Below are positions 5,780 to 8,248 of a stretch of DNA of 8,248 nt, piece by piece. The stretch lies in assembly GCA_021160955.1 (NCBI GenBank), contig JAGHBM010000080.1, forward strand, positions 1 to 8,248, read 5' to 3'. The notes beneath the pieces are model-generated. The model searched no databases. It saw nothing but the letters and a program-made list of their open reading frames with translations, and was not told where the DNA came from. The position numbers and the translations under genes are program-made. Within the stretch, counting starts at the first letter, position 1. The number at the start of each line of letters is the position of its first letter. The stretch is from Candidatus Aenigmatarchaeota archaeon (GTDB lineage: Archaea; Aenigmatarchaeota; Aenigmatarchaeia; PWEA01; JAGHBM01).

Positions 5780-7063
5780 ATGTTAGACATAAAGCTCATA
5801 AGAGAAAAACCTGATTACGTCAGAGAGAATTTGAATAAAAGAGGTCCTGAGTACGTTGAATACCTGAATGAACTTTTGGAAAAGGATAGTGAATGGAGAG
5901 CTTTGAAGACCAAGAATCAAGAACTTAGACATAAGCGAAATATTTTGAGTAAGAAAATAGGCGAGTTGAAGGCAAAGGGGATGGACGCGTCCGATGTGAT
6001 GAGAGATGCAGAGAAGATTCCAGAAGAGATAAAGAAAAACGAAGAAAGGATGAAGGAGCTCGAAGAAAGGATAAGAATACTTCTGTTCAAGATACCGAAC
6101 TTGCTACATGATTCCGTTCCACTTGGAAAGGATGAAAATGATAACGTTGAGATCAGAAGATGCGGAGAACCCCCTAAGTTCAGTTTTAAACCAAAGAGTC
6201 ATTTGGAAGTCGCCGATGGGCTAATTGATTTTGCTGCGGGGGCGAAGGCTTCCGGAAACGGATTCACCTATTTGATAAGCGATATGGTCCTTCTCGATGC
6301 GTCGCTACAAAGGTTTGCCATCGACTTCTTAATGAAGAAAGGTTTCGTTCTTGTTGAACCACCATATATGGTTAACAGAAAGACTTACGAGTCCATGATA
6401 GGTGACCCGACATCTTTTTCTGAAGCAAGTTACAAGATAGAAGGAGAAGAACTCTATTTGATACCCACGGCAGAGTATCCTCTCGGTGGAATGTTCATTG
6501 ATAGGGTTTTGCTGAAAGACGAGTTACCGATAAAGTTAGTTGGTGTATCGCCATGCTTTAGAAGGGAAGTTGGGACGCATGGAAAGTATGCAAAAGGACT
6601 GTTCAGGATGCATCAGTTCAACAAGGTTGAACAACTTGTGATTTCACTACCGGAGGATTCTTGGAAATTCTTCGATGAACTACAAAAAAACTCTGAGGAA
6701 CTTTACCAAAAGCTTGGATTACATTACAGGGTCGTCGAGATATGCAGTGGTGATATAGGAAAGAAACAGGCGAAGCAATATGATATAGAAGTTTGGATGG
6801 CGGATGGAGTATTCAGGGAGGTGGGTTCAAATTCCAATTGTACCGACTATCAGGCAAGGAGACTGAATTTGAAATACAGAGAAAAGGAAGGGTCCCCTCC
6901 CAAGGGGTTTGTCCACATACTAAACAACACTGCCATTGCAACATCGAGAGCCATGATTGCCATCCTTGAGCAATATCAACAGGAGGATGGATCAGTAAAA
7001 ATTCCAAAAGTACTTCAACCTTATATGGGAAAGGACAGAATAGTTCCAAAGAAGCCGTTGTGA
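5780..7063 (+). CDS. serS: Seryl-tRNA synthetase, common type
   Basis: Charges tRNA-Ser (and tRNA-Sec where present) with serine; a class II synthetase, active as a cytoplasmic homodimer. From ATG 5780 it has 427 residues, the usual length. The N-terminal region (about 22-105) is rich in Lys and Glu with heptad-like spacing, the long antiparallel coiled coil that grips the long variable arm of tRNA-Ser. The catalytic core follows: the IPTAEY loop with Thr230-Ala-Glu232 for serine binding, motif 2 FRREVGTHGKYAKGLF and the following RMHQFNKVE (260-284), and motif 3 LNNTAIATSRAMIAILE (about 382-397) with its invariant Arg390. GSNSNCTDYQARR (349-361) is also typical. It is the common SerRS, not the rare zinc-dependent methanogen form. 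It is co-transcribed with tyrS, with only 5 nt between stop and start. Confidence 0.97.
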   Translation: MLDIKLIREKPDYVRENLNKRGPEYVEYLNELLEKDSEWRALKTKNQELRHKRNILSKKIGELKAKGMDASDVMRDAEKIPEEIKKNEERMKELEERIRILLFKIPNLLHDSVPLGKDENDNVEIRRCGEPPKFSFKPKSHLEVADGLIDFAAGAKASGNGFTYLISDMVLLDASLQRFAIDFLMKKGFVLVEPPYMVNRKTYESMIGDPTSFSEASYKIEGEELYLIPTAEYPLGGMFIDRVLLKDELPIKLVGVSPCFRREVGTHGKYAKGLFRMHQFNKVEQLVISLPEDSWKFFDELQKNSEELYQKLGLHYRVVEICSGDIGKKQAKQYDIEVWMADGVFREVGSNSNCTDYQARRLNLKYREKEGSPPKGFVHILNNTAIATSRAMIAILEQYQQEDGSVKIPKVLQPYMGKDRIVPKKPL

Positions 7064-7076
7064 CGGTCCTTTTAAA

Positions 7077-7085
7077 CTTTTATTA
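7077..7085 (+). promoter_or_regulatory. Possible TATA box of the MgtE-like gene
   Basis: CTTTTATTA in the 45-bp gap after serS is centred about 28 bp before the ATG at 7109, the same spacing as the better boxes in this window, and no Shine-Dalgarno precedes that ATG. The T-rich stretch around it (CCTTTTAAACTTTTATT) could equally be part of a terminator for tyrS-serS, so the call is tentative. Confidence 0.4.
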
Positions 7086-7108
7086 ACTTTCAAGGACAAA
7101 GAATTCTC

Positions 7109-7666
7109 ATGAAATTATTTGATGCAATAGTCAAGGAATCCCTTCCCGTTCTGTTTGTTTGTATCTTTGGTGAAATATTGGCAGGAATATTCTTGATGAA
7201 CATTGAAGGATACTTGAACGTTTTACCTGGAATTCTCATATTGGTTCCTGCCGTTATGGGAACGAGGGGAAACATCCTGGGAACTGTTTCAACGAGACTG
7301 ACATCGGCGTTACACATAGGTACGATCTACCCAAGGATGAGAGACAATCCCGTCTTGGTAACAAACATAAAAGCTGGCTTCTTTTTAAGTATCTTGATAT
7401 CATTCATAACTGGAATTGCCGCCCACTTCGCCTGTGTTTTTCTTGGTTTCCAGAGTATGGGCATACTAAAGTTTGCTTTAATTTCGTTGATGGCGGGATT
7501 TTTTTCTGATGCATCCTTGATATTACTGTCTGTGTTAATTTGTTTTGTGTCTTTCAGAAAAAACATCGATCCAGACAACATAATAATTCCAACGATAACC
7601 ACGATAAGCGATTTCACGTCGATATTGTTTTTGTTGTTATCGGTTTACATAGTTCAAATGTTTTGA
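7109..7666 (+). CDS. MgtE/SLC41-type divalent cation channel membrane domain
   Basis: A membrane protein that consists of a single MgtE/SLC41 transmembrane domain, likely conducting magnesium or another divalent cation. The 185 residues contain about five hydrophobic segments (roughly 10-31, 36-50, 86-113, 118-148 and 168-184). Family-typical elements are PAVMGTRGNILGTVSTRLTS (47-66), with its small-residue, Asn-containing loop, and DPDNIIIPTITTISDFTSIL (154-173); the Asp168 in that second block probably corresponds to the ion-selective aspartate of bacterial MgtE. The N-domain and CBS domains that gate bacterial MgtE are absent. The next gene encodes a PhoU/TrkA-C protein, which could gate this channel in trans. 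Many archaea carry two such MgtE domains side by side; only one is seen here. Ion specificity is inferred from the family. Confidence 0.88.
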   Translation: MKLFDAIVKESLPVLFVCIFGEILAGIFLMNIEGYLNVLPGILILVPAVMGTRGNILGTVSTRLTSALHIGTIYPRMRDNPVLVTNIKAGFFLSILISFITGIAAHFACVFLGFQSMGILKFALISLMAGFFSDASLILLSVLICFVSFRKNIDPDNIIIPTITTISDFTSILFLLLSVYIVQMF

Positions 7667-7717
7667 TACCGGTTTTGATCACGGCAAATTATTTAAATCA
7701 TTAAAAACAAAAAATAG

Positions 7718-7722
7718 GGTGA
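7718..7722 (+). promoter_or_regulatory. Ribosome binding site of the PhoU/TrkA-C gene
   Basis: GGTGA, within AGGGTGA, lies 6 nt before the ATG at 7729 and matches part of the GGAGGTGAT consensus. It supports this ATG as the start. A weak TATA-like TTATTTAAAT at 7689-7698 would place a transcription start at about 7720, cutting into the site, so expression by co-transcription with the MgtE-like gene is more likely. Confidence 0.6.
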
Positions 7723-7728
7723 AAGCAT

Positions 7729-8248
7729 ATGGGCAATAATATAAAGGAACTCTTGGAGGAGCTCAAAAACCTGTCTGAACTCATGCTGGATCTGGCATAC
7801 TCGGCAGTATTCTTTGAAAACAAGGAAATAGCCAAAGAAGTGTTGTTGCTTCATGAAAGACTTGAGGACATAGAAGAAGATCTGTACATGCACCTGTTTG
7901 CGGTTAGCAAGAAAATGTCACCAAGACTAATATCGGTTATAGAACTCGTTGAAACTTCTAAAGATGTTGCACTCGCAGCAAAGAACATCGCAGAGATGGT
8001 GATAGATGGAAAATCTCTTCATCCAGTAATAAAACAAGCGCTCAGTGAAGCTGATGAATCCATTGTGATGGTAAAGGTAAAGAAGAGCTCTCTACTCTCA
8101 AATAAAACTCTCGGTGATGTGAAGCTGAGAAGCAATACAGGAATAGATGTAATCGCAATAAGAAGGGGCAAGAGATGGATATTCGATCCCCAGAAGAATA
8201 CGAGGATAAAACCCGGCGATGTTTTGATATGCATAGGAACCGTTGAGA
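7729..8248 (+). CDS. PhoU/TrkA-C domain protein, partial (3' end missing)
   Basis: A soluble regulatory protein read open from ATG 7729 to the window end (173 complete codons, no stop). Residues about 5-100 form an all-helical PhoU-like domain starting with the typical NIKELLEELKNLSELMLDLA and continuing with HERLEDIEEDLYMH. Residues from about 110 (SIVMVKVKKSSLLSNKTLGD...) to the end are a TrkA-C (RCK-C) domain, with the characteristic TGIDVIAIRRG and IKPGDVLICIG strands. In potassium and other ion transport systems RCK-C domains bind small ligands and control gating. This PhoU plus TrkA-C architecture is common in archaea beside MgtE-like genes, so it probably regulates the channel encoded just upstream, 62 bp away. 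Only the last part of the RCK-C domain should be missing. Confidence 0.9.
   Translation, partial: MGNNIKELLEELKNLSELMLDLAYSAVFFENKEIAKEVLLLHERLEDIEEDLYMHLFAVSKKMSPRLISVIELVETSKDVALAAKNIAEMVIDGKSLHPVIKQALSEADESIVMVKVKKSSLLSNKTLGDVKLRSNTGIDVIAIRRGKRWIFDPQKNTRIKPGDVLICIGTVE

Noticed and set aside
7667..7690. Near-repeat TTTTGATACC / TTTTGATCAC after the MgtE-like stop.
   Set aside because: Too short and imperfect to be called a repeat or attachment site; it likely reflects chance near the stop codon.

Overview
This window comes from an archaeal chromosome of moderately low GC content. The evidence is a short archaeal/eukaryal-type tyrosyl-tRNA synthetase without an S4 domain, a CPSF-like beta-CASP nuclease of the aCPSF2 type, an RNA 3'-terminal phosphate cyclase, and a split MgtE-like channel next to a PhoU/TrkA-C regulator. 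TATA-like boxes sit about 27-30 bp upstream of several start codons, which is the archaeal leaderless promoter layout. Where Shine-Dalgarno sites occur they use the GGTGAT part of the archaeal/bacterial anti-SD complement. The phylum cannot be fixed from this sequence. Lys/Glu-rich proteins would suit a thermophile, but that is only a hint.

Layout: (1) 82-507 (+) encodes a small heat shock protein with a perfect ribosome binding site. (2) It converges with rtcA (548-1552, -) across a 40-bp gap whose T-runs on both strands look like a two-way terminator. (3) Upstream on the minus strand, 1596-3439 is a two-gene unit: an aCPSF2-like RNase followed, with an ATGA overlap, by a half-length six-helix MFS-type membrane protein. 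(4) The 115-bp gap 3440-3554 is a compact divergent promoter pair, from which a DUF1015 protein (3555-4718, +) is read the other way. (5) tyrS and serS (about 4779-7063, +) form a tightly coupled aminoacyl-tRNA synthetase pair. (6) The right end holds an MgtE-type transmembrane domain protein (7109-7666, +) and the start of a PhoU/TrkA-C protein (from 7729, +) that runs off the window. Together they look like a divalent-cation channel with its regulator encoded in trans.

Most of the window is information processing and housekeeping: RNA end repair, RNA decay or 3'-end processing, tRNA charging, and protein quality control, plus ion transport. No mobile element, CRISPR array, RNA gene or clear sign of horizontal transfer was seen, and coding density is high with no gap above about 120 bp. 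The less ordinary points are the half MFS protein coupled to an RNase, the DUF1015 protein with its ParB-like DGHHR motif beside the synthetases, and the stand-alone MgtE membrane domain with a neighbouring soluble sensor.
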